Part shown: positions 26,045-35,892 of the stretch, piece after piece
Layout of the letters: each line of letters opens with the position of its first letter
Position numbering within the stretch: the stretch's first letter is position 1
The notes under the pieces: model-generated
The model's input: the letters and a program-made list of their open reading frames with translations, nothing else
Told to the model about the DNA's origin: nothing
Database searches by the model: none
Program-made: the position numbers and the translations under genes
Assembly (NCBI GenBank): GCA_026395405.1
Contig: JAPLYU010000001.1
Span: 316,696-380,695, forward strand
DNA from: Candidatus Saccharimonadota bacterium
GTDB lineage: Bacteria; Patescibacteriota; Saccharimonadia; Saccharimonadales; Saccharimonadaceae
Reading direction: 5' to 3'
DNA length: 64,000 nucleotides

Positions 26045-27736
26045 ATGCCAGAAGAACCACAAAATAACGAACAACAACCTGAACCTACGCCTCATTTTGA
26101 TGCATTTTCTGGTAATAGCGCAACAGACGTGGAACCTACTACTGGACCAGCGCAATCATCGGCATTCAATTCAAATCCAGCCCCAACTCCGACCCCTGCC
26201 CCAACACCCTCACCGGTTTCCGAAACACCCATCACTCCAACGCCAGTACAGGATGGTCCAGTGACCACTTTTGCACCGAACCCATCGGTTAACCATGAAT
26301 TTGCGCGCATACCAGACGGCATAACCACTCAATCAATTGCACCGGAAACCAGTTCTGGTAAACCGAAATGGTTCAAACAAAAGAAGTTTGTTACTGGAAT
26401 TGTAGTAGTATTTCTGTTGGCATTAGTTGGCGGTGGTTCCGCTTTTGCATATACTTCCTACCAAAATCCTCAAAAAGTAATCTCTGACTCTATTATTAAT
26501 GCCGTAACCGCAAAAACCTCTATTTACACCGGCACATTAAGTGTTGTCAACAGTGATATGAAGCTTAATGTGAATATCACTTCGAAAATGGCAGCGCCAA
26601 CTGGCAGTTTGGACGCCAAGGTCACGGTAACCGCCCAAAATAAAACATATTCAGTCAGCGGTAGTGGTTTAATTGACGAGTCGGGCGATGTGTATTTCAA
26701 GGTTAGTGGCTTGGCGGGCGTCGTTAACGAGGCAAAATCAAGCCTAGGCATAACTCAATCATCACCCGTTTCAGCATCTATCGATAAGTTAGTCGCAAAA
26801 ATTGATGGGGTTTGGGTAAAGGTTTCGAGCAAAGATTTGAAACAATACAGTGAATCTACAGCGACAACGAAAACATGCTTAAACGACACTATCAATAAAT
26901 ACAAAGACGATAAGGCTGCTATTTCCGAGGTAACCGATTTATATAAAAAGAATCCTTTCCTAGTTATAAGCAAAGAACTTGGTCAAGTGAATGGAAGTTA
27001 TGGGTATGAAATCAAAGGAGATAACAAGGCCTCAATATCGTTTATAAAAGGCTTCAAAGACACCAAGATTTACAAATCACTACATAATTGTGACAGTTCA
27101 TTCACGATTTATGACAACTATAAGAACGCTGACACATTTACGGATTCAAACAAAAACAACACCTTTAAACTATGGGCGAGTGTTTGGTCACACCAAATTA
27201 CAAAGATTGAAGCAGGTAGTTCGAGTGATGGCACAAAGACCGCGTTAACTATCTTGCCGAAGTTCAACCAGACCGTTACTATTACAGCTCCAAAGTCCTC
27301 AATTTCCCTATCGCAACTCCAATCATACATAGAGGAGTTAACCCAAACTGCATATGGTGGTAGTTATAGTGGATTAGCCCCAACCAGCTCTAGCGCTGTA
27401 ACTGAACATGCAAAAACCTCACAATCACAAACGAACGCAAATAGTGCATTAGTAGTAGCAGAGACTTTCAATGCGGACAATAATTTTTATCCGGGGACTA
27501 CTACGGCATTCTACTCTGGTGAAAACTACAAGCAATTAACAGGAGTTCATATTTTACCAAATGTTTCATCAATAACGTCAGCCAATGGACAAGATAATGT
27601 TGCCTGGTCTTGCTTAAACGTATGTGCATATACTAAAGGCGGTCGAATCGCTTATTACGACTACACAACCAACGCCGTAGCCTATATGTATGCCGGGGCA
27701 GCAACGGTGAACGATAAGTTCGTTAACTCCCAATAG
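26045..27736 (+). CDS. Membrane-anchored surface protein with Pro/Thr-rich cytoplasmic N-terminus
   Basis: PAPTPTPAPTPSPVSETP repeats then TM FVTGIVVVFLLALVGGGSAFAY. Confidence 0.6.
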   Translation: MPEEPQNNEQQPEPTPHFDAFSGNSATDVEPTTGPAQSSAFNSNPAPTPTPAPTPSPVSETPITPTPVQDGPVTTFAPNPSVNHEFARIPDGITTQSIAPETSSGKPKWFKQKKFVTGIVVVFLLALVGGGSAFAYTSYQNPQKVISDSIINAVTAKTSIYTGTLSVVNSDMKLNVNITSKMAAPTGSLDAKVTVTAQNKTYSVSGSGLIDESGDVYFKVSGLAGVVNEAKSSLGITQSSPVSASIDKLVAKIDGVWVKVSSKDLKQYSESTATTKTCLNDTINKYKDDKAAISEVTDLYKKNPFLVISKELGQVNGSYGYEIKGDNKASISFIKGFKDTKIYKSLHNCDSSFTIYDNYKNADTFTDSNKNNTFKLWASVWSHQITKIEAGSSSDGTKTALTILPKFNQTVTITAPKSSISLSQLQSYIEELTQTAYGGSYSGLAPTSSSAVTEHAKTSQSQTNANSALVVAETFNADNNFYPGTTTAFYSGENYKQLTGVHILPNVSSITSANGQDNVAWSCLNVCAYTKGGRIAYYDYTTNAVAYMYAGAATVNDKFVNSQ

Positions 27737-27801
27737 ACTTCTACTTGCAATATGGATTATCTATAGAATAACAATTGTTATTTTGTTATACTACATCTGA
27801 T

Positions 27802-29181
27802 ATGAAGCGTTATAATCCTATTGAAATTGAGAAAAAATGGCAAGATGTTTGGGAAAAAAACCAGACTTATAAAGTGGATTTTTCTGACCACACTAAACCA
27901 AAATACTATGGTTTTTCAATGTTGCCAGGAATTACCGGTGCTGGAATTCACACTGGTCATGGACGAACTTTTCAATTCAGCGACATAAAAGTTCGCACTA
28001 AACGCCAGCAAGGATATAATTCGTATAGTCCGATTGGTTGGGATTCATTTGGACTGCCGGTTGAAAATTACGCGATTAAAATCGGTAAAACGCCACGGGT
28101 TGCACATGACGAAGCGTTGGTTAATTTTAAAAATCAGCTAAAACGCCTGGGCTACAGCTATGATTGGTCCAAAGAAATCAGTACAGCTGACCCAAAATAC
28201 TATCGATGGACACAGTGGATTTTTAATCAATTATTCGAACATGGTTTGGCTTACCAAAAACAAAGCCCACAATGGTGGTGCGAAACCGACCAGACCGTTC
28301 TAGCTAACGAGCAAGTCGTTGATGGCAAATGTTGGCGTTGTGGTAATCCAGTCATCAAAAAGAATTTAAAACAATGGTTTTTCAAAATTACAGATTATGC
28401 CGATGAAATTCTAGAAGCGACCGACGATTTGAATTGGACTGAAATGGTCAAAACCATGCAGAAAAACTGGATTGGCAAATCCGAAGGTTCAGAAGTTGAA
28501 TTCAAAATAGACGGACACGACGATATAATGACCGTCTTTACAACTCGTGCCGATACGCTTTTTGGCGCGACTTTCGTGGTCTTGGCGCCCGAACATGAAT
28601 TAGTTAAAAAACTAGTAACCGACGAAACCCGTAAAAAAGTCGAAGAATACATACTACAGGCTGCCCGAAAATCCGAAATCGAGCGTATGAATGAAACTCG
28701 TGAAAAAACCGGTGTTTTCACCGGTGGTTACGCCATTAATCCAGTAAATGGCGAAAACGTTCCAATATGGGTAGCCGATTACGTTCTGTCGGGTTACGGC
28801 ACTGGCGCAATCATGGCAGTCCCGGCGCATGATGACCGTGACAATGCGTTTGCCAAAAAATTCGATATAGAAATTAGGGAAGTTATTTTACCTCATCGAA
28901 TTGACAGAAACAATCCTCCAGTCGATGGGAAAGAACAAGTATTTCGCCGCGCGGTACAAGGGATCGTTTACGACCCAAAGACGGACAAATATCTTTGCGT
29001 CCAATGGAAAAAACAACCTTGGACGGCTTTCGTAGTTGGAGGGGTCGAGGACCAAGACAGAGGAGATTTAATTGCAGCTGCGACCCGTGAAATTCGTGAA
29101 GAAACCGGATACAAAAATATTAAACCAATTCGTGTTTTAGGTGGTCCGGTAGTATCTGAAGTGCCGTTTTGTTTGAATTAA
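27802..29181 (+). CDS. leuS: Leucyl-tRNA synthetase, N-terminal part with inserted Nudix domain; frame ends prematurely
   Basis: GHTYHG-equivalent GAGIHTGHGRTFQFSD, TRADTLFGATFVVLAPEHELV, then AVQGIVYDPKTDKYLCVQWKK...ATREIREETGY. Confidence 0.88.
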   Translation: MKRYNPIEIEKKWQDVWEKNQTYKVDFSDHTKPKYYGFSMLPGITGAGIHTGHGRTFQFSDIKVRTKRQQGYNSYSPIGWDSFGLPVENYAIKIGKTPRVAHDEALVNFKNQLKRLGYSYDWSKEISTADPKYYRWTQWIFNQLFEHGLAYQKQSPQWWCETDQTVLANEQVVDGKCWRCGNPVIKKNLKQWFFKITDYADEILEATDDLNWTEMVKTMQKNWIGKSEGSEVEFKIDGHDDIMTVFTTRADTLFGATFVVLAPEHELVKKLVTDETRKKVEEYILQAARKSEIERMNETREKTGVFTGGYAINPVNGENVPIWVADYVLSGYGTGAIMAVPAHDDRDNAFAKKFDIEIREVILPHRIDRNNPPVDGKEQVFRRAVQGIVYDPKTDKYLCVQWKKQPWTAFVVGGVEDQDRGDLIAAATREIREETGYKNIKPIRVLGGPVVSEVPFCLN

Positions 29182-30659
29182 TTGACGATGAGCGGGATGA
29201 TGTGTCTGAAGCGGAAAAAGATATCCAAGAGGCGATTTGGCTAAATCGAAGTGAAATTACGCCACAGCGGATGACTTGTGCTGAACTTGATTTATGGTGG
29301 GATAGGATAGATAACCCAGAGGCTTTATATGTTGGTGAGGGCGTCCTTGTAAATTCAGGCGCGTTCGATGATATGGAAACGTCTCAAGCACGTGAAGAAA
29401 TCGTTGCTTGGTTAGAACAACGTGGCGTTGGACGGATGAAAACGACTTACAAAATGCGTGATTGGCTAATTAGCCGTCAGCGCTACTGGGGCGCGCCAAT
29501 TCCGATAATCCATTGTCCTGAACATGGCGCGGTCGCTGTTCCAGACGACCAATTACCGGTTATTTTGCCTGAAGTCGAAGATTTTAAACCAAAAGGTGGC
29601 GCAACATCAGCCCTAGCCAGCGCGACCGATTGGGTCAATACGACGTGTCCAAAATGTGGCAAACCAGCCAAACGCGAAACCGACACAATGGATGGCTATG
29701 CTTGCAGTAGCTGGTACCATTTGCGTTATTTGGACCCATTCAATGATAAACAAGCTTGGGACCCGGAAGTCGAAAACCATTGGGGGCCAGTCGATTTCTA
29801 TAATGGGGCCGACCACGCCGTAGCCCATCTGTTATATGCAAGGTTTTGGCAACGATTTTTCTATAAATTAGGTCTGGTTTCGCACCCCGAACCTTTCAAG
29901 CGGATGATGTATAACGCTTATATTCTGGCTACCGATGGCACAAAAATGAGCAAATCACGCGGCAACACAATAGACCCACTGGAAATCATGGACAGCGGTT
30001 ATGGTGCTGATAGTTTGCGAGTTTACGAAATGTTTATTGCGCCATATGACCTGGAAGCCCCGTGGGATACTCGTGGCGTTCCTGGCGCATACCGATTCCT
30101 TAACCGTGTCTGGACGCTGGTTCAGGAATATATGGATTCCGATGAAAAAACCTTGGAAAAATCCGATGAAAATGAAATCCTTGTAATTGCCAACAAGACC
30201 ATCAAAAAAGTCACTGCCGATATCGAAGACGAAAAGTTCAACACAGCAGTATCCGCCATGATGGAGGCTGTCAACGCATATTATAAGTTGAAAGAAAAAG
30301 GCCTGGTTGGTAAATCCGAAACGTGGACTTTTGCGTTGGAAGGCCTGCTTCAATTACTTGCTCCATTCGCGCCGCATATGACCGAAGAATTATGGCAACA
30401 ACTTGGCCGCTACGATACAATTCATATCGACCATTGGCCAAAATGGGATGATAAATATCTGCAAACCGATGTGATGACGATTATTGTGCAGGTTAATGGA
30501 AAATTACGTGCTAAACTAGAGGTTCCAAAAGATTCGTCAGAAGATGAAATTAAAAAACAAGCATTAGAGAACGAAAACGTAAAAGTCTTCGTAGGAGATA
30601 AAAAACCAACCAAAGTAATTTATGTACTCGGTCGGTTAGTCAGTATCGTTATAAGTTAG
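29169..30659 (+). CDS. leuS: Leucyl-tRNA synthetase, C-terminal part in a different frame (residual Nudix tail, KMSKS and anticodon-binding domains)
   Basis: FELIDDERDDVSEAEKD then MRDWLISRQRYWGAPIP, KMSKSRGN, FAPHMTEELWQ. Confidence 0.88.
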   Translation: MFELIDDERDDVSEAEKDIQEAIWLNRSEITPQRMTCAELDLWWDRIDNPEALYVGEGVLVNSGAFDDMETSQAREEIVAWLEQRGVGRMKTTYKMRDWLISRQRYWGAPIPIIHCPEHGAVAVPDDQLPVILPEVEDFKPKGGATSALASATDWVNTTCPKCGKPAKRETDTMDGYACSSWYHLRYLDPFNDKQAWDPEVENHWGPVDFYNGADHAVAHLLYARFWQRFFYKLGLVSHPEPFKRMMYNAYILATDGTKMSKSRGNTIDPLEIMDSGYGADSLRVYEMFIAPYDLEAPWDTRGVPGAYRFLNRVWTLVQEYMDSDEKTLEKSDENEILVIANKTIKKVTADIEDEKFNTAVSAMMEAVNAYYKLKEKGLVGKSETWTFALEGLLQLLAPFAPHMTEELWQQLGRYDTIHIDHWPKWDDKYLQTDVMTIIVQVNGKLRAKLEVPKDSSEDEIKKQALENENVKVFVGDKKPTKVIYVLGRLVSIVIS

Positions 30660-31206
30660 GATCTGACTTTGCGGAATTCGAATATTTAGCGTCACCTTTT
30701 TGATCACTTACCCAAACATACCCATCTTCGTCGCCATTTAGTTTCAGGTCCGGATCGACGCGCTCTAAACTTTCAGCAGGAATCCCGTAAAAAGTACCGT
30801 CGACAGTGTGTGAGTCTACGACAATATCATCGTTTCCGGGAACTTCAATTTTTTCTGTAGTTTTACCTAATAAATTTTCGGTGTCACCATTATGTAAATC
30901 AGGTACGGATGAGTCACTTCTAATTTTGCCACCCTTATCAATGTAAACTTTTTTAATAGAAGGATCAACGTAACCTCCATATTGCGTTGCTGATTTAACA
31001 TCCGGCTTGTGAGGGGTGTCCGGATAACTATTAGCACTTGCTATTTTGGCAGCACCTCCGACAGCACCAACAACACCGACTAAGCCAATGGCAACCATAC
31101 GCCTTAAGGCGTGATTAGGGGTTCTATAGTTAGTTCTTTCTGTTCCTCGACTGTTTGTTTCATGATTCATGCAGTCATTTATACCACTTACGCTTAAATA
31201 TGTCAA
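30649..31206 (-). CDS. Hypothetical secreted protein
   Basis: TM/signal-like MVAIGLVGVVGAVGGAAKIASA. Confidence 0.55.
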   Translation of the reverse strand: MTYLSVSGINDCMNHETNSRGTERTNYRTPNHALRRMVAIGLVGVVGAVGGAAKIASANSYPDTPHKPDVKSATQYGGYVDPSIKKVYIDKGGKIRSDSSVPDLHNGDTENLLGKTTEKIEVPGNDDIVVDSHTVDGTFYGIPAESLERVDPDLKLNGDEDGYVWVSDQKGDAKYSNSAKSDPNL

Positions 31207-31294
31207 TACTATTTTCTTGGCACTTGAGCATTGATGGCAGATTAGCTATAATAAGGGTAAGTTTTAAAATAATACCTGAAAAGGAGTTCTTTAT

Positions 31295-31444
31295 ATGGGA
31301 CAACCCAAAAAGCAGTCCAGCCCCCGTAAAACCGGTTTGCGTCGCAGCCATTTACGCCTGGAACTAGCGCGTCGCGTTAACAAAACATCACCCGTAAAAG
31401 TACGGACAACTGTTCGTGAAACAGGAAAAAAACCTGCTAAGTAG
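31295..31444 (+). CDS. rpmF: Ribosomal protein bL32, 49 aa, absent from the supplied ORF track
   Basis: MGQPKKQSSPRKTGLRRSHLRLELARRVNKTSPVKVRTTVRETGKKPAK*, SD AAAGGAG, directly upstream of nusB. Confidence 0.8.
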   Translation: MGQPKKQSSPRKTGLRRSHLRLELARRVNKTSPVKVRTTVRETGKKPAK

Positions 31445-31482
31445 CAAGTGATAATTACCTTAAAACATAATAATAGGAAGAA

Positions 31483-31950
31483 TTGAACGCTATTGCATCT
31501 AATCGCCACCTTGGTCGCATCGTTGCACTGCAAACACTGTATGAATATGAATTTCGGATGCAGTCTAATGATACATCGGCAAATATTGACGACATTCTAG
31601 CTCGCAACCTGGACAGGTACGAGACTACGATTGATGATAAGGGCTTCGTTGAAAAACTCGTTAAAGGAGTATTAGACGAAAAAGACGATCTAGATGCCAA
31701 AATTCAGCCGATTGCACCCGACTGGCCAATTGATCAGATTGCCAGAATAGATTGCAATATACTGCGGATTGGTTTGTACGAATTGCTACATCAAGCAAAA
31801 ACTATACCACCGAAAGTAGCAATCAACGAAGCAGTTGAACTGGCAAAAGCGTTTGGTTCTGATAACTCAAGCAAGTTCATTAATGGGGTGTTAGGCACCG
31901 CGTTTCGAACGCTTGTAGAGGACACAACCGATGGCAGTACCGAAGTTTGA
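31483..31950 (+). CDS. nusB: Transcription antitermination factor NusB
   Basis: [55 protein letters not shown]. Confidence 0.92.
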   Translation: MNAIASNRHLGRIVALQTLYEYEFRMQSNDTSANIDDILARNLDRYETTIDDKGFVEKLVKGVLDEKDDLDAKIQPIAPDWPIDQIARIDCNILRIGLYELLHQAKTIPPKVAINEAVELAKAFGSDNSSKFINGVLGTAFRTLVEDTTDGSTEV

Positions 31951-32422
31951 TAAGTTCAAAAAATATTTTAGCAAAAAAAATCAAATCCAAGAAATAGTCC
32001 GCGAACCCACTAGCGGTGGAATTATATTCCGTCGCGACAAGGATGGCGGTGTCGAGATTTTGTTAATTCAGGATGGCAAAGACCGTTGGACAATTCCAAA
32101 AGGCCATATCGAAGAAGGCGAAACAGCGGAACAGACAACTATTCGTGAAATTGGTGAAGAAGCCGGGCTGACAGACATTGAAATTTATGGATGGTTAGGC
32201 AAGATAAACTTCCGCTATAGACGGGTTGACAGGCTAGTGCTGATGACCACTCAGATATATCTGGTCGGGGCAAAGGGTGACACCGACGCCATCAAAAAAG
32301 AAGATTGGATGAATGGTATCAAGTGGTTTAAATTCAACGATGCGCTAGAAGCGATTGAATACGACGATATTGGCAAGTTAATGCTGCTGGCAATGAAACG
32401 AATCAGACAGGAGAAGTTATAA
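31931..32422 (+). CDS. Nudix hydrolase
   Basis: [23 protein letters not shown] Nudix box. Confidence 0.93.
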   Translation: MAVPKFDKFKKYFSKKNQIQEIVREPTSGGIIFRRDKDGGVEILLIQDGKDRWTIPKGHIEEGETAEQTTIREIGEEAGLTDIEIYGWLGKINFRYRRVDRLVLMTTQIYLVGAKGDTDAIKKEDWMNGIKWFKFNDALEAIEYDDIGKLMLLAMKRIRQEKL

Positions 32423-33138
32423 TGAGTGGAATGCAAACTGCTCCATACCAGGAATTTGCGAAAAACGTACTGGGTTACGAGTTTTCAGATATTCAAATTT
32501 TAATTACAGCACTTACTCACAGAAGTTATGTCAACGAACACAAAAAAAGTGTTAGCGAACACAATGAAAGACTTGAGTTTTTGGGCGATGCTGTGCTGGA
32601 ATTGGTTGTAACTGACTTTTTGTATCGAAATTATAACGAACAAGAAGGTATTTTAACTAGTTGGCGAGCGGCATTGGTCAGAACGGAAAGTATTGGCGAG
32701 GCTGGTGTCGAAATCGGCTACGAGCCACTGGTTCGAATGAGCCGTGGCGAAAAACAAGGCAGTGACCGCGCCAGGCAACAAATATTAGCGAATTGTTTTG
32801 AAGCGGTAACAGGTGCTATTTATCTGGAACGAGGCTATGATGATGCAGCGACCTTTATTCACAAATACATCCTTTCTAAACTTGATTCAATTTTGGAATC
32901 GGGCAGCTGGCGTGATGCTAAATCGCATTTGCAAGAAGTATCTCAACGAATCGATAACCTGACTCCGCAATATCGGGTAATTGACGAAATAGGACCGGAT
33001 CACGACAAAATATTCACCCTAGGTGTTTATGTCGGTAATAGATTGATGGGCAGGGGTGCCGGACCTAGCAAACAAGTTGCTCAGCAACAAGCTGCTCAGG
33101 CAGCGTTGGATGAATACGCTAAACGCGAAACCAAGTAG
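32422..33138 (+). CDS. rnc: Ribonuclease III
   Basis: NERLEFLGDAVLELVVTDFLY plus dsRBD tail. Confidence 0.95.
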   Translation: MSGMQTAPYQEFAKNVLGYEFSDIQILITALTHRSYVNEHKKSVSEHNERLEFLGDAVLELVVTDFLYRNYNEQEGILTSWRAALVRTESIGEAGVEIGYEPLVRMSRGEKQGSDRARQQILANCFEAVTGAIYLERGYDDAATFIHKYILSKLDSILESGSWRDAKSHLQEVSQRIDNLTPQYRVIDEIGPDHDKIFTLGVYVGNRLMGRGAGPSKQVAQQQAAQAALDEYAKRETK

Positions 33139-33324
33139 TTTGTAAAAAATACAAAATTATTGTATAAACAAGGTTAGAACCTTGAAAATTTATGGCAGGG
33201 TTGAGGGCGGCATTTTGGGTTTATTTTTAAACCTGAAATGCCGTTTTCAACTACAGGTCAGCCTACCGCAACAGATGCGGACTATTGGCAAACCTGGCGG
33301 CGACACAGGAAGGGGGCGAGCCTA

Positions 33325-34179
33325 ATGGGTAATCCCAAGGCCAGCTTCTACAACATCACCGTGGGTGATGAACTTGCGTTCTTGCGCAACTTAGTGAACG
33401 CAGGGCTCAGCGACAGCGATGTCAAAGACGTGCTGCGCAATCCGATGCTTGCAGAGATGATGGTCAACGTGTTGCATGACGGTAGCCGGTATAGGACACC
33501 GCCATGGTATGTCAGTCCCGCTGGCCAGATCAAGAAGGTCAAACGGTTCGTCAAGCTGAACAGGGCCTACTTCGGCAGTCGCAAGTGGTTCGATGAGTTC
33601 AATGTGATTCCACCGATTCCGAGTATGTTCGAGCCTCGCACGGCGACCGAGGTACTGATGCTTGTCGTCTACTTCCCGTTCAGCCAAGACTCAGGACACG
33701 ACAACCTGAAGTACACGTTCGACGCCTGGTGGAACTTCATCGGCGTGCCCAAGGGCTACGACAAAGCCACCGCATGGGATATCGCGAGGAGCGATTCGAA
33801 TATCCGACTTCACCAGGATGTAAGTCGCTACAGTGGTATCTACTGGGTAGCGTTCGATCCAGGCATAAGCTTTTCGGGCACCATTCTGAATCGATGGCAA
33901 GATGAGAACTGCATCATGGACGACCTGGCGGGACCCGAGGTGTTGATGGCGGCAGCATTGTTCCCAAGGCTGGTCTACAAATGGACCCAGAAGAATGCCT
34001 TGATTCCATGCATGCCGACCATACAGCTGCGGCGAGGCGATGTCTGGGATTGCACTCCGTGCATAGGTGTGGAGTGGCAGCCCATGGCTCCGACGTTGTT
34101 GAAACGAAACGTTCAAAACGCCAGGTACCCAGTAGAGAACCTGTCTCTACCCACAGTACGGCGCCTGCCGCGAATCTAA
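33325..34179 (+). CDS. Uncharacterised protein of cassette C6, paralog of the C7 protein
   Basis: DAWWNFIGVPKGYDKA ... GIYWVAFDP ... AGPEVLMAAALFP; start moved to ATG 33325 because ATG 33238 lies in the leader hairpin. Confidence 0.65.
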   Translation: MGNPKASFYNITVGDELAFLRNLVNAGLSDSDVKDVLRNPMLAEMMVNVLHDGSRYRTPPWYVSPAGQIKKVKRFVKLNRAYFGSRKWFDEFNVIPPIPSMFEPRTATEVLMLVVYFPFSQDSGHDNLKYTFDAWWNFIGVPKGYDKATAWDIARSDSNIRLHQDVSRYSGIYWVAFDPGISFSGTILNRWQDENCIMDDLAGPEVLMAAALFPRLVYKWTQKNALIPCMPTIQLRRGDVWDCTPCIGVEWQPMAPTLLKRNVQNARYPVENLSLPTVRRLPRI

Positions 34180-34243
34180 GGGTTCACAAGTGGTGCCCGG
34201 AGGGTCTTTGAGGATTCATCCTCGGTTCCTCCGGGCACCCAGC

Positions 34244-34289
34244 CCGACATAGTGTTTGACGTATAGTCCGCTGCGTCGGGCTTTTTAAT
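34244..34289 (+). terminator. Cassette C6 terminator with conserved interior
   Basis: CCCGACATAGTGTTTGACGTATAGTCCGCTGCGTCGGGCTTTTT. Confidence 0.65.
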
Positions 34290-34463
34290 TGATTGTAAAA
34301 TTTGTGTAATTATGGTATAAATAATACTAGAACCTTGAAAATCTAGAGTTTTTTGAGGGCGGCGTTTTGTGTTCGGAGGCGAACGCGAAACGCCGTTCTC
34401 AACTGAAGTGAAGACAGGCAACTATGAGTGAGTTGAAATGTCCCGACAGAAAAGGAGCGTTCG

Positions 34464-35105
34464 ATGACACAAAAGGTTATTCGCCCAGGTCTGCTCGGGA
34501 ACCCCGAGCAGCAAGTCGAGAAGTCCAGGGAGTTCTTGAATCAACACGGTGTCGTACGACCCATACCGGACATGCCGGAGTTCACGCCACAGACTATCAG
34601 CGAAGAGCTTCTGCTGGCCACCTACCTGTGCGACAACGATAACGGTGAGGCCTGGCTGCGGACTCTCAAGGCCTGGTGGCGATTCATCAACGCACCCAAG
34701 GGCTTCGTCAAGGCGGAGTGGGAAGGGTATACAGTCGAAGATGATGAGATCAGGCAGATTCCTGGCTACAAGCACCGCTGCGGCATCCGCTGGGTGGCCT
34801 ACGATCCGTTGGCCAACCTTGGCTTTTCGCCGAGGGCGTGTTGGGACAAGCCCGACAGGCATGGTCATCTGGCTGGGATCGAAGTTCTGATGGCTATGGG
34901 TTTGTCCCAGAAGTACGTCAAGAGCTGGGACGACCACACCCCATCGCCCAACATGGCCGGTCTGCAGGTCAGAGAAGAGCAGAATCCCGAAGCTGGGACT
35001 CCATTCGCCTGCAGGGCAGACGAACGCAAGGTGCTCAAGCTGAGCGTCGTCAAGGCCGCAATCACCAGCCCGAACTTCGCGAACCCCACCGTTCGCGAGC
35101 TCTAG
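34464..35105 (+). CDS. Uncharacterised protein of cassette C7, paralog of the C6 protein
   Basis: KAWWRFINAPKGFVKA ... GIRWVAYDP ... AGIEVLMAMGLSQ. Confidence 0.7.
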   Translation: MTQKVIRPGLLGNPEQQVEKSREFLNQHGVVRPIPDMPEFTPQTISEELLLATYLCDNDNGEAWLRTLKAWWRFINAPKGFVKAEWEGYTVEDDEIRQIPGYKHRCGIRWVAYDPLANLGFSPRACWDKPDRHGHLAGIEVLMAMGLSQKYVKSWDDHTPSPNMAGLQVREEQNPEAGTPFACRADERKVLKLSVVKAAITSPNFANPTVREL

Positions 35106-35166
35106 ATCTTCGGTCACAGGTGCCCGGAGGGGCTATGAGGGAAACCTCGCTCCTCCGGGCACTTCG

Positions 35167-35212
35167 CCCGACATTGCGTTTGACGTTCAGTCCGCTGTGT
35201 CGGGCTTTTTAA
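35167..35212 (+). terminator. Cassette C7 terminator with conserved interior
   Basis: CCCGACATTGCGTTTGACGTTCAGTCCGCTGTGTCGGGCTTTTT. Confidence 0.65.
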
Positions 35213-35382
35213 ATTGAAAAAAAATTATTATAAAATAAAAACTTCTTTTAGAAGGTCCGTCCTTCTAAAGAGAGATTATGTTTTATAACATGTCTTACGT
35301 TTGATTGACTATAAGGGTAAAACAGTGTAGAATTGGTCGAGAGTAAAAAACAATTTAAAGATAAGAAAAGGAAATTTTATTT

Positions 35383-35838
35383 ATGCTCGCAATTCGTTTG
35401 CAACGTGTCGGCCGAAAGGGTCATGCAATGTATCGTATGGCTGTCCAAGAATCCAGGCGTCATCCATCAAGTGGCCGTGTAGTTGCCTATGTCGGAATCT
35501 ATAATCCGCACACCAAAGACGCCAAAGTTCAAGTCGAACTTGCGCAAAAATACCTAGACAATGGCGCACAGCCATCTCCACGAGTAGTTAAACTGCTTAA
35601 AGATGCCGGTGTTAAAATGCCTGCTTGGGTTGTCAAATTCGATAACAAGAAAACCAAAGATATTCGAAATACTGAAAAACTTCGCAAAAATCGACCAGCG
35701 GGCGAACCGGCAAAACCAGCTGAAGAAAAAAACGAAAAAGTCGAAGAAGTCGAAGAAAAACCATCCGAAGAAGTAACTGCTGAAACTCCTGAAAAAGCCG
35801 AAGTTGAAGAGGTTGCCGAAGAAGCCGTACAAGAATAA
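35383..35838 (+). CDS. rpsP: Ribosomal protein bS16 with acidic C-terminal extension
   Basis: MLAIRLQRVGRKGHAMYRMAVQESRRHPSSGR; VGIYNPHT. Confidence 0.95.
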   Translation: MLAIRLQRVGRKGHAMYRMAVQESRRHPSSGRVVAYVGIYNPHTKDAKVQVELAQKYLDNGAQPSPRVVKLLKDAGVKMPAWVVKFDNKKTKDIRNTEKLRKNRPAGEPAKPAEEKNEKVEEVEEKPSEEVTAETPEKAEVEEVAEEAVQE

Positions 35839-35892
35839 ACGTGATACAATTATAATATTAGTAAGCAACGACCGAAAAGGTGAGGGGGCAAT

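Noticed and set aside
34422-35212. Overlapping ORFs in other frames across C7 (minus 231 aa, plus 113 and 124 aa)
   Set aside because: GC-rich shadow frames; only 34464-35105 has an SD, promoter context and a paralog.
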